Shown here: positions 37,845 through 46,165 of the stretch, one piece after another | How positions within the stretch are numbered: the stretch's first letter is position 1 | Layout of the letters: each line of letters begins with the position of its first letter | DNA from: Candidatus Jettenia caeni | GTDB taxonomy: Bacteria > Planctomycetota > Brocadiia > Brocadiales > Brocadiaceae | Assembly (NCBI GenBank): GCA_000296795.1 | Contig: BAFH01000004.1 | Location: forward strand, 992,001-1,056,000 | Direction: 5' to 3' | DNA: 64,000 nucleotides | Notes under the pieces: generated by a model | What the model saw: the letters and a program-made list of their open reading frames with translations, nothing else | Told to the model about the DNA's origin: nothing | Database searches by the model: none | Position numbers and translations under genes: made by a program

Positions 37845-38145
37845 TGTGTTTTATTTACTCCTTTTCTTTCTCTTAAGATTATTGAAATATTTTTCCACCT
37901 GTTTACACTACAAGCATTACCCGCTAAAATTGACCATACAGACCTGCACGATCTTCCACCTTTTTGAGCCAGAGGCCCATCACGTTTCCTTCCTGCCGTT
38001 ACCACCTCCTTTTTTCATGCTGGCGGAACCGGCAAAACCACCCTGTGTTCTTGAAAATAGTATATTCTGTTTTCTTTTCTGCACTTTTGTGGATCACATC
38101 CTTCTCTCAACATACCAGGCATACTTCGTCAGTAAGCCCGATACA

Positions 38146-38240
38146 ACAAAAAAGGCCTGGCAAGGAGGGCTGATGATATACCCTCCTTACCTCGTCCCGG
38201 AGATTGTCAGCTATACTTATTTGCCGGTCTGCTGGCAACC
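38146..38240 (-). ncRNA. Structured RNA-like element, copy 3 (P1 hairpin plus terminator)
   Basis: Read on the minus strand: stem GGTTGCCAGC/GCTGACAATC enclosing AGACCGGCAAATAAGTATA, then CCGGGACGAGG, then a hairpin GGTAAGGAGGG/CCCTCCTTGCC followed by T6. Copies at 39424 and 39128 keep the loop GACCGGC-W-AA...GTAYA and the GGGAC segment while P1 stem bases change compensatorily. About 300 nt upstream of the pilin start; no clear promoter seen before this copy. Family not recognised. Confidence 0.55.
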
Positions 38241-38344
38241 TCACCCCTTACTGCCTAACCACAGAGGACACAAAGAATACAGAGAAAAAATCTCCTTTAT
38301 CTCTATGCACTTTGTAGCTATCAGCTATCTCAAAATTTCACTAT

Positions 38345-38940
38345 TAAAATAAGCCTTCGGCGACTTTATTTGTCACCACACGTAGGGCAAGGCTTTAGCC
38401 TTGCTTCCCCGCCGGAATGTGCACGGAAGAGAGCAACCCTAAAGGGTTGCCCTACGGAACTGAAATTCCTATACATTACATTAGGTTGGGTTTTAAAAGG
38501 CAAAACCCAACGACCTTTACCCACCCCTAACCCCTCCCAAGAGGGGAATAAATACACCCCTAACCCCTCTCAAGTGGGGAGTATAAAAGTCCCCTCTCGG
38601 GAGGGGATTGAGGGGTGGGTTAACAGCATCATGAAAAACTTTGAAATTCCTATACATTAAATTAGACCTTCGGCGACTTTTGTTTTGCGGCCAGGCGTAG
38701 GGACGAAGCATTTGCCGTTCAGCGTATACATAGTATTTTAGGCCAATAACGGCAAATGCTTCGCCCCTACAATACATATTGAATTTCCTATACGTTAAAT
38801 TAGACCTTCGGCGACTTTTTCCCCTCCCTTGATGGGAGGGGTTAGGGGAGGGTGGTTGTCCTTTTCTTTCACCCTCACCTAGTCTCCCCCATCATGGGGG
38901 AGGAACTCTTTGTTTGAATTTCCTAAGCATTAAATTATTG
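38345..38940. repeat. Tandem mosaic array of four hairpin cassettes with constant borders
   Basis: Successive units share a left border (AGACCTTCGGCGACTTT, near 38350, 38665 and 38803) and/or a right border (GAAATTCCTATACATTA or close variants, near 38462, 38642, 38782, 38911), but each has a different hairpin interior: GGCAAGGCTTTAGCCTTGC; GGGTTTTAAAAGGCAAAACCC with C-rich arms; GAAGCATTTGCCGTT with its inverse; and CCCTCCCTTGATGGGAGGGG. The same borders occur singly near 25138, 28085, 40770, 54290 and 60690-60775. No ORF is convincing in the array. Confidence 0.7.
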
Positions 38941-39127
38941 AACTATACATAACGACATAAATTCTCAGCACTCTATCATTCCTGGCCTAACCTGGAATCC
39001 ATTGTTTTTCCGGATTCCCGTTTTCACGGGAATGACATTTACGTCTCTGATAAATGACGCTATGTATAAAACAGGATATGAATTTTCTGTATCCTGTTCA
39101 TCCTGTCTACCCCCTGCAAAAAAATCT

Positions 39128-39225
39128 CAACAAAAAAAGCCCAACAAGAGAGGTACCTTCTTTCCTTATCATTGTCCCATTGATTAACAGTTGTACATAT
39201 TAGCCGGTCTGCCGTTAATCACAAT
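39128..39225 (-). ncRNA. Putative small RNA, copy 1, with promoter, Fur-like operator and terminator
   Basis: Minus-strand element: P1 GATTAAC/GTTAATC with conserved loop GCAGACCGGCTAATATGTACA, then GGGACAATGATAAGG, then an AAGAAGG/CCTCTCTT hairpin and T7. Directly upstream are an operator (39231-39249) and a strong sigma-70-type promoter (39257-39284), so this copy has everything needed for an independent, regulated, terminated transcript of about 110-130 nt. Confidence 0.65.
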
Positions 39226-39230
39226 ACAAT

Positions 39231-39284
39231 GAAACTGAGTCTCAGTTTCGACAAACACTATACCAGAATAAAAATCATTGTCAA
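39231..39284 (-). promoter_or_regulatory. Promoter plus palindromic operator for the putative small RNA
   Basis: Minus strand: -35 TTGACA (39279-39284), 16-nt spacer, -10 TATAGT (39257-39262), then the perfect palindrome GAAACTGAGACTCAGTTTC (39231-39249) around +1. It shares the TGAGACTCAG core with the operators at 40444, 54403 and 63913. Confidence 0.75.
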
Positions 39285-39423
39285 TAAAAATATTAGAAAT
39301 AATACCTTGTTATTAATAACTTTTCATAAGCATTCAATAAAATCCCTGTATCATCAGCCTGCTATCAAAAAGCTTGTTTACGGTTTTTATTGACATTACC
39401 CTCTCAAGTATTTATAATTTTTA

Positions 39424-39517
39424 CTAAGGCCTAGCAAAGAGGCAAAAAAACCTCCTTGTCCTGGTCCCGGGGATTAATAATTGTACTTTAGCCGGTCGGT
39501 TATTAATCCCTTTTTTT
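39424..39517 (-). ncRNA. Structured RNA-like element, copy 2
   Basis: Minus strand: P1 GGGATTAATAA/TTATTAATCCC with loop CCGACCGGCTAAAGTACAA, then CGGGACCAGGACAAGGAGG, T7 and GCCTCTTTGCTAGGCC. On the plus strand the P1 hairpin is followed by T7 (39511-39517), so it could also serve as a plus-strand terminator. P1 differs from copies 1 and 3 by paired changes. Confidence 0.55.
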
Positions 39518-39613
39518 GAAATACCATACCAAAACTCTACGAAAAGCAAGCCTGATACAGTGTCAACATACATTGCAGCTCCGCAAAATTCCTTTACCAA
39601 TATTTCTAAAAAC

Positions 39614-39666
39614 AAAAAAGCCTTACCGCAAAGATACTCATGGAAAATATCTTCGGCAGTAAGGCT
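39614..39666 (-). terminator. Rho-independent terminator (minus strand)
   Basis: Long hairpin AGCCTTACTGCCGAAGATA / TATCTTTGCGGTAAGGCT (near-perfect, about 18 bp) followed on the minus strand by T6. It would end minus-strand transcription coming from the DUF2325 gene at 40094, about 430 nt upstream. Confidence 0.8.
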
Positions 39667-39909
39667 ATCTTATTTCAACGTGTCGGTTATGAGTGTAAGT
39701 GTCTGTTATTTAAACTGACACTGCCCACCAGCACTGTCCACTGTTACAAGACCCTTTCCTTTGCGCCCCCCGATCACTCGAGGTTTACCTTTATCGAATA
39801 TTTTACCGCTTTAGTTCTCTGTTACAGAGAAATTTTCATTTTACCTATACAGCCTAAGGTATAGTATAGCCGAAATCATCCGTTTTACGAGAGATAGATC
39901 AAGGCTTTA

Positions 39910-40019
39910 GAGTTTGTGCAAAAATTCCTAAATGGAACCATAGAGAATAAGGGTTTTCATTGAAAAATATGGTATAGAGAGTATGAGTAAAAATAATCTT
40001 ACTCTTTGCACAGACTCTT
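39910..40019. mobile_element. TA-flanked MITE (MITE-3), 110 bp
   Basis: Ends GAGTTTGTGCAAA and TTTGCACAGACTCTT, flanked by TA at 39908-39909 and 40020-40021. Removal restores AAGGCTTTAGCCCC, a phrase found elsewhere in the window's repeats, which supports a genuine insertion. No coding capacity. Confidence 0.7.
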
Positions 40020-40093
40020 TAGCCCCGATTACGCCTGGCTCAAAATTCAAACCGAAAGGTTTGAATTATAATCACGGCTTGATGGTTGACCTG

Positions 40094-40408
40094 TTACACC
40101 AGAGCCTGTAACCCTATCTTTTTTAATTGTCTCTGGTTTTCCTTCATTTTCTGATGTACAGACGACCATGATCTTTTTGCATAGACAATGGGGATGCCTT
40201 TACTTTCAGCGATCTTTTTTATCTTATGCGACAGATTATGATTGACAAAGTCGTACAGTACTATGATAAAGTCCATAGTTTCCGGAATTCCTCCGTGTAC
40301 CTTTTGTCCACTCCTCCCGGTTATATGCCGGACATCATTTACCCCCATTCTATCAAGTTCTTTTGGAATACTACCTAAATGATCACCACCGACAATAAGT
40401 ACAGACAT
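40094..40408 (-). CDS. DUF2325 family protein
   Basis: 104-residue soluble protein with a small Rossmann-like fold: MSVLIVGGDHLGSIPKELDRMG at the N-terminus, the conserved HxxGR (RHITGRSGQK) and DFIIVLYDFVNHNLSHKIKKIAESKGIPIVYAKRSW. This matches DUF2325, a family of unknown function. RBS GAGGAGAG precedes the ATG. A very strong operator (perfect 12-1-12 palindrome) and a TTGACA promoter lie 36-85 bp upstream, so expression is probably metal- or redox-controlled together with the 54-50 kb cluster. A role in metal homeostasis is inference from that operator. Confidence 0.85.
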   Translation of the reverse strand: MSVLIVGGDHLGSIPKELDRMGVNDVRHITGRSGQKVHGGIPETMDFIIVLYDFVNHNLSHKIKKIAESKGIPIVYAKRSWSSVHQKMKENQRQLKKIGLQALV

Positions 40409-40442
40409 TTTTCTCTCCTCCTCTTCAAAAGTTATTAATAGA

Positions 40443-40492
40443 TATATTGAGACTCAGTCTCAATATAATATAAAAAAAATTTTAGATGTCAA
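40443..40492 (-). promoter_or_regulatory. Promoter and Fur-like operator upstream of the DUF2325 gene
   Basis: Palindrome ATTGAGACT-C-AGTCTCAAT extends to 12-1-12 (40443-40467). Minus-strand TTGACA at 40487-40492 is followed after 16 nt by TATTAT. The operator would cover the start site. Confidence 0.75.
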
Positions 40493-40888
40493 TACAAAAT
40501 AAAAAATTTATCTTAAGTCTCGTATAGTTAGCAAACTCTAAACAATTCATAATGGTGGAAGAACAGGGACTATGCAGGTAAGTACCTGATCACAAGTTTT
40601 TGTACATTCTCTTTATCAAGAGAATATAGAATCCGGAAGACAGAATCCAGAAGACAGGATACTCCTTTTATAAACCTGAACCTGCACAAGAAACAAATAC
40701 AAACGTTTTGAATCTACAAGGCAAGAGTGAACACAAGTAGGGGCAGGTTTTAAACCTGCCCCTACAACAAAATATTGAAATTCCTGGACATTACATGCGG
40801 TCAGGATATACCATAATTCTGATGAATTTATCTATAGATATCCCGAAAAACGGCACGTGTTATTCGCCAATCTTCAACCAAAATACTA

Positions 40889-43399
40889 TCACTTGTTTTT
40901 CATAGCATCCTCAAGTGCCTTCAATCGCTTTAACTTCGTTGCCTCATCCTGAATATGCGTGAGTTTTCCCATAGTTTGTGAACTGCCCAACCACCAGCTT
41001 ATATCCTGCTGGGCATGGGCTACTCCTTTGTACCCCTGCAAATGTTTCCAGAACCACATTTCTACATATTCTCTTTCCACACCGCTTGGATTTCCATCCT
41101 TTTCCGTGAATATAGCATAGGCGCCAAGAATTGGTCCTACAACTGGCAAGTGGCCATTGGTTTCTTTCAAGAGGTTATAAACTTCCGGGCCCAATTTTTC
41201 AGGGCCGAGTATCTTGACCATTAAATCACTCAAGGGAAAAGGAGGTCTTTCTTCCGGCGATGGCTTAACCATATCCCCGGCAAAAAGCTCTTCTACGATG
41301 AGCTGTGCCTCATCTATCCGCTTCCATGATTCAAACATATATTGATCTATGGAATCCAGCCACATCCTTGAAAATCGGCTGCCGTGACACTTTGCACAGA
41401 GTTCTATCCAATAGCGCCGTTTCTCAAGGCTTTCCGGGGAATAAATTTCAAGCTTCTTATCCATCGGCGGTATTTTTACACCATAGGGAAAATCCTTCAG
41501 ACTTGATTTAAACTCCACTTCTTTTGGTGGAGTGACTCCCATACGCCATATACCTTTGGTCTCCACATTCATCTCCCATCGGCCATTACCTACATACATA
41601 TGACAGTATTGACATGTCGGGGTAGGATAATCTTTGCCGGGAATCACCTCAGAGAGTTTCTTTTCCCAGTTCCACTTCTCTCCGGAAATCTCATAAGCAA
41701 TTCCCCATCTGGAATGTATATAACTCTCCCAGTCAGGATGATCAGGTCCTAAATGACAGCCTGAACATACCTCCGGACGGCGCGCTTCGGCAGCCGAAAA
41801 GAGATGGCGACCATGACAGTCATCACATGACGACATATTCTGATGACACTGATCACATCCGATCATAGAAAAGCCCTGATTGCGCCGGTAATTCTCGACA
41901 TACCACGGCGTGGACAAACCTCCTTCCCAACTATGAGGATGACTTGGCTTACCGTAATCTCTGCCTCTGGCAAACTCCTTTGCCTGGTTTGGATGACAAG
42001 TGCCGCATGAGTTATCTACGGTAGGCATAAACAGGCTCTCATGGTCTTTGCCGTGACAGTAGGAACAATAAACGCCGTCTTTGGTCCCTGGTTTCCAGTT
42101 GTTTAACTCCTTACCAATAAGCTCCTCAATCTCCTGTGTTTCTGCAGCAACCTCTGCATTCTTCTTAGGATTGGCATGATTGGACATTTTCCATTGCGCT
42201 ACAATACCGGGAGTAGCTTCTTCATGACATTCCACGCACTCATCGTACCGGTATTTCTCTAAAAGCTTTTTATAATCATTACTGTCAGTTGGGAAATAAT
42301 GCCTTGCCGGATTAAAGTAGAGATAAAAGGGAATCGGTTTATAAAATTCTCCCCATGGACCATCGCCCTGAGACAAACCTACAAAATCCTCAAACATCTT
42401 CTTAAGTTCCGGATCAGGATACGTAAAAGAGCCTGGAGGGCCTTTAAGCACAGGGGGAACTATTTCCACTTTCGGTCTTTTTGTTTCATCCTCTACCACA
42501 AAAATTCCAAACATCCCATTCGTCATATGCTCATTATCATGGCAGTGGAACGCCCAGTTACCGGGTCCAACTCCCTCTCCGGCAACAAAATCCAGGACAT
42601 ACGAAGTAAAAGGCGCTAATGAGATGTTATCAATAAGCTGTCCACTCGCTTTGTCCATCCAGCGATGACCATGAGTATGAAAGGTGTGCATCTCCCCGGA
42701 AGAATTTATGAGATGAAATCTTACCTTTTCGCCCATCTTTGCCTGCCATACCAATCCGGGAAAGGCAGAACGGACTCCGTTCATAAATTCCACATCTCCG
42801 GACTTACCGTTAAAGGCCTCATATTTCTTTCCCTGTAAAAGAAACGTATGCATGAAGACTACAAACTCTTTATCAGGGGGGTCTGGATCGCTATTCTCCG
42901 GTTCCACAATGAAAGCCCCCCATAATCCTCTGGATATCCCTTCTTCGCCCCCCATCTCAAAGACATGAGGGTGATAAAACCAGGTCCCCGGCGTGCCAGA
43001 GGTATCCCACTCAAATGTTCCTGAATATCCGGGAGCTGCGATACTATCCGGGTTTCCTGCTATATGAGCGCCATCACTGGCAACCGTGTACTTTGCTCCA
43101 TGAGGATGGATAGATGAAGGGACGGTAAGTTTATTCGTGAAGTGGATTCTGACCTTTGTTCCTTCTTTCACTTTGATAGTGGGACCAGGCACGGTCGGTT
43201 TTTCTCCTTTTATACAGTACCCCCAGGCATCAAAGAATACCCCCGGCCTGAGTTCCAGATCAACAGGCCTCGCCTCCATCTCAAGATTAAGAACTCCATC
43301 TTTCCCTACAAGATAGGGAATTTCAGCGTATCCATGCCGAAACCAGAAAAGAAGACATATAAGAACTGTTGTCGGGTAAGCCCATAATTTACGAGACAT
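40889..43399 (-). CDS. Two-domain multicopper oxidase fused to octaheme HAO-like cytochrome (encapsulin cargo candidate)
   Basis: 836 residues with a Sec signal. Residues about 28-310 are a two-domain multicopper oxidase with every copper-site motif: IHPHG (98/100), YHPH (143/145), HTFHTHGH (238-245) and HCHDNEHMTNGM (285-296; type 1 Cys286, His291, Met296). Residues 388-672 hold eight CxxCH sites (CVECH, CSYCH, CGTCH, CDQCH, CDDCH, CSGCH, CQYCH, CAKCH) in the spacing of hydroxylamine oxidoreductase-like octahemes. The C-terminus is a charged tail with no obvious standard encapsulation peptide. It follows the encapsulin gene by 3 bp. Such NIR-HAO fusions have been reported as encapsulin cargo in anammox bacteria. 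Probable chemistry: hydroxylamine/NO/nitrite redox. I could not establish whether the HAO crosslinking Tyr is present. Confidence 0.9.
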   Translation of the reverse strand: MSRKLWAYPTTVLICLLFWFRHGYAEIPYLVGKDGVLNLEMEARPVDLELRPGVFFDAWGYCIKGEKPTVPGPTIKVKEGTKVRIHFTNKLTVPSSIHPHGAKYTVASDGAHIAGNPDSIAAPGYSGTFEWDTSGTPGTWFYHPHVFEMGGEEGISRGLWGAFIVEPENSDPDPPDKEFVVFMHTFLLQGKKYEAFNGKSGDVEFMNGVRSAFPGLVWQAKMGEKVRFHLINSSGEMHTFHTHGHRWMDKASGQLIDNISLAPFTSYVLDFVAGEGVGPGNWAFHCHDNEHMTNGMFGIFVVEDETKRPKVEIVPPVLKGPPGSFTYPDPELKKMFEDFVGLSQGDGPWGEFYKPIPFYLYFNPARHYFPTDSNDYKKLLEKYRYDECVECHEEATPGIVAQWKMSNHANPKKNAEVAAETQEIEELIGKELNNWKPGTKDGVYCSYCHGKDHESLFMPTVDNSCGTCHPNQAKEFARGRDYGKPSHPHSWEGGLSTPWYVENYRRNQGFSMIGCDQCHQNMSSCDDCHGRHLFSAAEARRPEVCSGCHLGPDHPDWESYIHSRWGIAYEISGEKWNWEKKLSEVIPGKDYPTPTCQYCHMYVGNGRWEMNVETKGIWRMGVTPPKEVEFKSSLKDFPYGVKIPPMDKKLEIYSPESLEKRRYWIELCAKCHGSRFSRMWLDSIDQYMFESWKRIDEAQLIVEELFAGDMVKPSPEERPPFPLSDLMVKILGPEKLGPEVYNLLKETNGHLPVVGPILGAYAIFTEKDGNPSGVEREYVEMWFWKHLQGYKGVAHAQQDISWWLGSSQTMGKLTHIQDEATKLKRLKALEDAMKNK

Positions 43400-43402
43400 A
43401 CC

Positions 43403-44536
43403 TTACTCCAGTGTGCAAATAGCTTGAGGGCATTTGATTCTCAGCACTGAACTCCCAACAACCCTGAACCGGTGATTTAAATCCTGAGGACCCCAGTACT
43501 CTACCTTAAAATTAGTCCCTACCGCCAAATCCAGGTTTTGTCTGCCAGTCGCTACAACAAGGGCAACATCCTTTTTGAACACCGGACTTTGATATACGCC
43601 CCCTTTTACCAACTCCTTTACCCCTTCTATTTCTAATTTCCCTGTACGCTCATAAACCTTATGGAGAAGGGCGTAAAGTTTTGGGCTTACAACGAGGGCA
43701 TAAGGAGGAGAGAAACCCGAACTCCTTAGTTTTTCCACAGCCGATACAACATCCTGAAAACCATTTCCTATTACCGACCAGTCACTAATCTTCAGGATAT
43801 TCCTTCCGTTAGCATTTAAAAGTCCCGACATGCCCATTTCCGGCAGGCCATGAAATATAAGATCGTCTTCCCTGGCGGCAGCAGCTATTGCGGCGCCCAC
43901 CGCAGCGCTCACATCCAATGGAGTCTCACACTTTTTCCTTGCCTCTATATCCCTCCAGAAGAGCCAAAAATCTTTGTAAATAAGGGGTATGTGTGCAATT
44001 TCTCTTTTCAGGGAATGTATGGCTTCGTTTCCCTCGCCCAACATATCAACATTTGCCCAAGAGGGTATTGCATAGGTATCAAGGGGTACACATTGAGCGC
44101 CTGTTCCTAATGGGCCGTAAACCTCGATAAACTTTCTTCCCACAAGATACCCCTCAACCGTCTCATGGACTGTACGTTGCAATTTTGCCCAATCTTCAGA
44201 TTCAAGATGCACTTCGGATGTAATTTCTGCAAACCTTGCCTCTTTCATCCCTGGTGATGTCTCCCCTTGTGAACAACTATAAGGCGCTCCTGCTTCCTTT
44301 GCTAAACCAGATGAAGCCCCTGGCGCTTTATGGCATGCAAGACAGCCCTGCTCCAGGTATTGACAATTTTTATGGACCTTTCTTAATTCCTGTGCTGTGT
44401 GACAGGAAAAGCAGTCATTTTCTTTCGTACACGCGGCAAAAACAGATGAACCCCATGGTGAAAAACAGAACGTTACGAGCAAGGCAATAACTCCTGCCAA
44501 ACCATGCAATGTTTTATATTTATTTAGCATACCCAT
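43403..44536 (-). CDS. Encapsulin shell protein with N-terminal diheme cytochrome c domain
   Basis: 377 residues. A signal peptide ends near residue 35 (SSVFAA); then two haem sites, CFSCH (42-46) and CLACH (65-69). From about 100 the sequence is an HK97-fold encapsulin (family 1/linocin-like): AEITSEVHLESEDWAKLQ, GRKFIEVYGPLGTGAQ, LIFHGLPEMGMSGLLN, PPYALVVSPKLYALL, VALVVATGRQNLDLAVGTN and FRVVGSSVLRI. Encapsulins are normally about 265-300 aa and cytosolic; this one is predicted to be exported, presumably into the anammoxosome, and to carry electron-transfer haems on the shell. Directly coupled to the cargo gene downstream. Confidence 0.92.
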   Translation of the reverse strand: MGMLNKYKTLHGLAGVIALLVTFCFSPWGSSVFAACTKENDCFSCHTAQELRKVHKNCQYLEQGCLACHKAPGASSGLAKEAGAPYSCSQGETSPGMKEARFAEITSEVHLESEDWAKLQRTVHETVEGYLVGRKFIEVYGPLGTGAQCVPLDTYAIPSWANVDMLGEGNEAIHSLKREIAHIPLIYKDFWLFWRDIEARKKCETPLDVSAAVGAAIAAAAREDDLIFHGLPEMGMSGLLNANGRNILKISDWSVIGNGFQDVVSAVEKLRSSGFSPPYALVVSPKLYALLHKVYERTGKLEIEGVKELVKGGVYQSPVFKKDVALVVATGRQNLDLAVGTNFKVEYWGPQDLNHRFRVVGSSVLRIKCPQAICTLE

Positions 44537-44603
44537 AACCCTTCCTCCTTTTCTTATTAAGTTACCTTTTCTTTCATAGTAAAAACTCCATTTTGAAGTT
44601 AAT

Positions 44604-45095
44604 TTAGCTCTTTCCCAGTAATTTATGTATATCTTTATCTATATGATCCGGTTCGGCATACCCTTCCTCTTTATGGTATTCAAGTTCGCCATTTTTATAG
44701 TAATATATCGTGGGAACCTTGCTAATCTTATAAATATAGCTCATTTCTTCTCTATCTCCGGCTTTAAAGATGGGGAAAGCAACTCCTTTTGTCTCAACAA
44801 GATCCTTTGTTTCTTTTCCTGCCTCATCAAGTACAACACCCAGTATTTCTAAATTCTCCTTTCTGTGTTCCTTATAAATATCATTCAAAACAGAGAGGTG
44901 CTCCTGACAAACCTTGCACTGTGTTTCCCAGAAAATTACCGCCACGACCTTATCGCTTTTTGATTTAATAATCTCTTTTAATTGTGTAGAGGTTATACCC
45001 TTGATATCACGTGCATAGGAAACCGTCGGGAAAAATAAGGTCATAAATAAAATAAGAAGTACTGATGCTCTTTTTTGACGGGAAATACTCGGCAT
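44604..45095 (-). CDS. TlpA/ResA-like exported thioredoxin
   Basis: 163 residues with a signal peptide (LLILFMTLFFPTVSYA). Thioredoxin fold with active site ETQCKVC and the cis-Pro strand KVPTIYYYKNGEL. The paralogue at 45288 has the more usual WATWCKVC; here Trp-Ala-Thr-Trp is altered to WETQ. Located 67 bp upstream of the encapsulin gene in the same direction. Likely reduces haem-binding cysteines or protects thiols while the multihaem shell and cargo mature. Confidence 0.88.
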   Translation of the reverse strand: MPSISRQKRASVLLILFMTLFFPTVSYARDIKGITSTQLKEIIKSKSDKVVAVIFWETQCKVCQEHLSVLNDIYKEHRKENLEILGVVLDEAGKETKDLVETKGVAFPIFKAGDREEMSYIYKISKVPTIYYYKNGELEYHKEEGYAEPDHIDKDIHKLLGKS

Positions 45096-45287
45096 GGTAA
45101 TGCTCCTTTCACGGTAAGGATTACGGGAGTAACTGGCAAACCGCCAATGCGACTTTCAATAACAGACGTATCCGCATTTTACACCAAATTTCTTAAAAAA
45201 CCATAGGTAACTTTGCAATACAAATATTTGCAAGATGTTTGCCGGTACACATAGTTACCGCTCCTCATCCTGTTTGAGCAGATTATT

Positions 45288-45812
45288 CTATTTGGATATT
45301 GAATGAGCATCTTTTGAAGGTGACGTGGAACCTTCCAGACAACTCTTGAGATCTTCCTCTATATGCTTTGGTTCAGTATATCCCTCCTCTGTATGTTTAA
45401 GCTCTCCATTTTTATAATAATACACTACGGGAATCTTTTTAATATTGTAAATATAGCTCATCTCCTCTCTATCCTCTGCCCTGAAAACGGGAAAGGCGAT
45501 CCCTTTTTCTTCAACAAAGTTCTTTACTTCCTTGGCCTTATCATCAAGTGCAACACCTATTATTTCCACGTTCTTATTTCTATATTTTTCATAAATAGTA
45601 CTCAGCTCAGGAAGGTGCTCCTGACAAACCTTGCACCATGTCGCCCAGAAGGTTACTGCCAATATCTTATCACCCTTTTTCCTGACAATTTCTTTCAATT
45701 CTGTAGAAGTTATATCTTTAATACTACGTGCATAAGAAGTACCGGGTAAGAATATGACGATAAATAAAACCAGCACTACCGAAGCTTTTTTATAGTAAGA
45801 AATAATAGACAC
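45288..45812 (-). CDS. TlpA/ResA-like exported thioredoxin (paralogue)
   Basis: 174 residues, signal peptide ending near SYARS, active site WATWCKVC, cis-Pro strand KKIPVVYYYKNGEL. Roughly half identical to the next gene, so a tandem duplicate. It opens the thioredoxin-thioredoxin-encapsulin-cargo series; an RBS (AGGAGG) precedes the ATG. No Fur-like operator seen upstream; a MITE-2 begins 70 bp upstream. Confidence 0.88.
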   Translation of the reverse strand: MSIISYYKKASVVLVLFIVIFLPGTSYARSIKDITSTELKEIVRKKGDKILAVTFWATWCKVCQEHLPELSTIYEKYRNKNVEIIGVALDDKAKEVKNFVEEKGIAFPVFRAEDREEMSYIYNIKKIPVVYYYKNGELKHTEEGYTEPKHIEEDLKSCLEGSTSPSKDAHSISK

Positions 45813-46165
45813 AATTATCCTCCTTTATATTTAATTAATGTATAGGAATTTCAAATTTTTTCATGATGCTGTTAACACCCCTTACAGTATCCAATAGATG
45901 AAACCGAACAGAATAGGGAGAAAGTTGAGTCTTTGGCTAATAGGCAAGTGTATAAAATGCAGAGGATTCTGAAAATGTCATCTATGAAAAAGCATGTCAA
46001 GAAAAAATAATGTTCCTGTTGACAAAAAAACAAAGGAACTGTTTTCTTGCCATGCGTCCTTCCCGCTTAATTGGGGCTAATCAAGCTATTAAAGTATCGA
46101 GTGCATGAATGACAAACGGGTTATTATCGTTCTCTTTCTCTTACCTTCTCTGAAATACCTTTGGC

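Noticed and set aside
38370-38777. ORFs of 63-96 residues within the mosaic repeat array
   Set aside because: They consist of translated inverted repeats, lack RBS, and have repeats read on both strands.
38146-39517. Identification of the structured RNA as a c-di-GMP, NiCo or ZTP riboswitch
   Set aside because: The conserved loop and linker do not fit the consensus sequences I remember for these classes.
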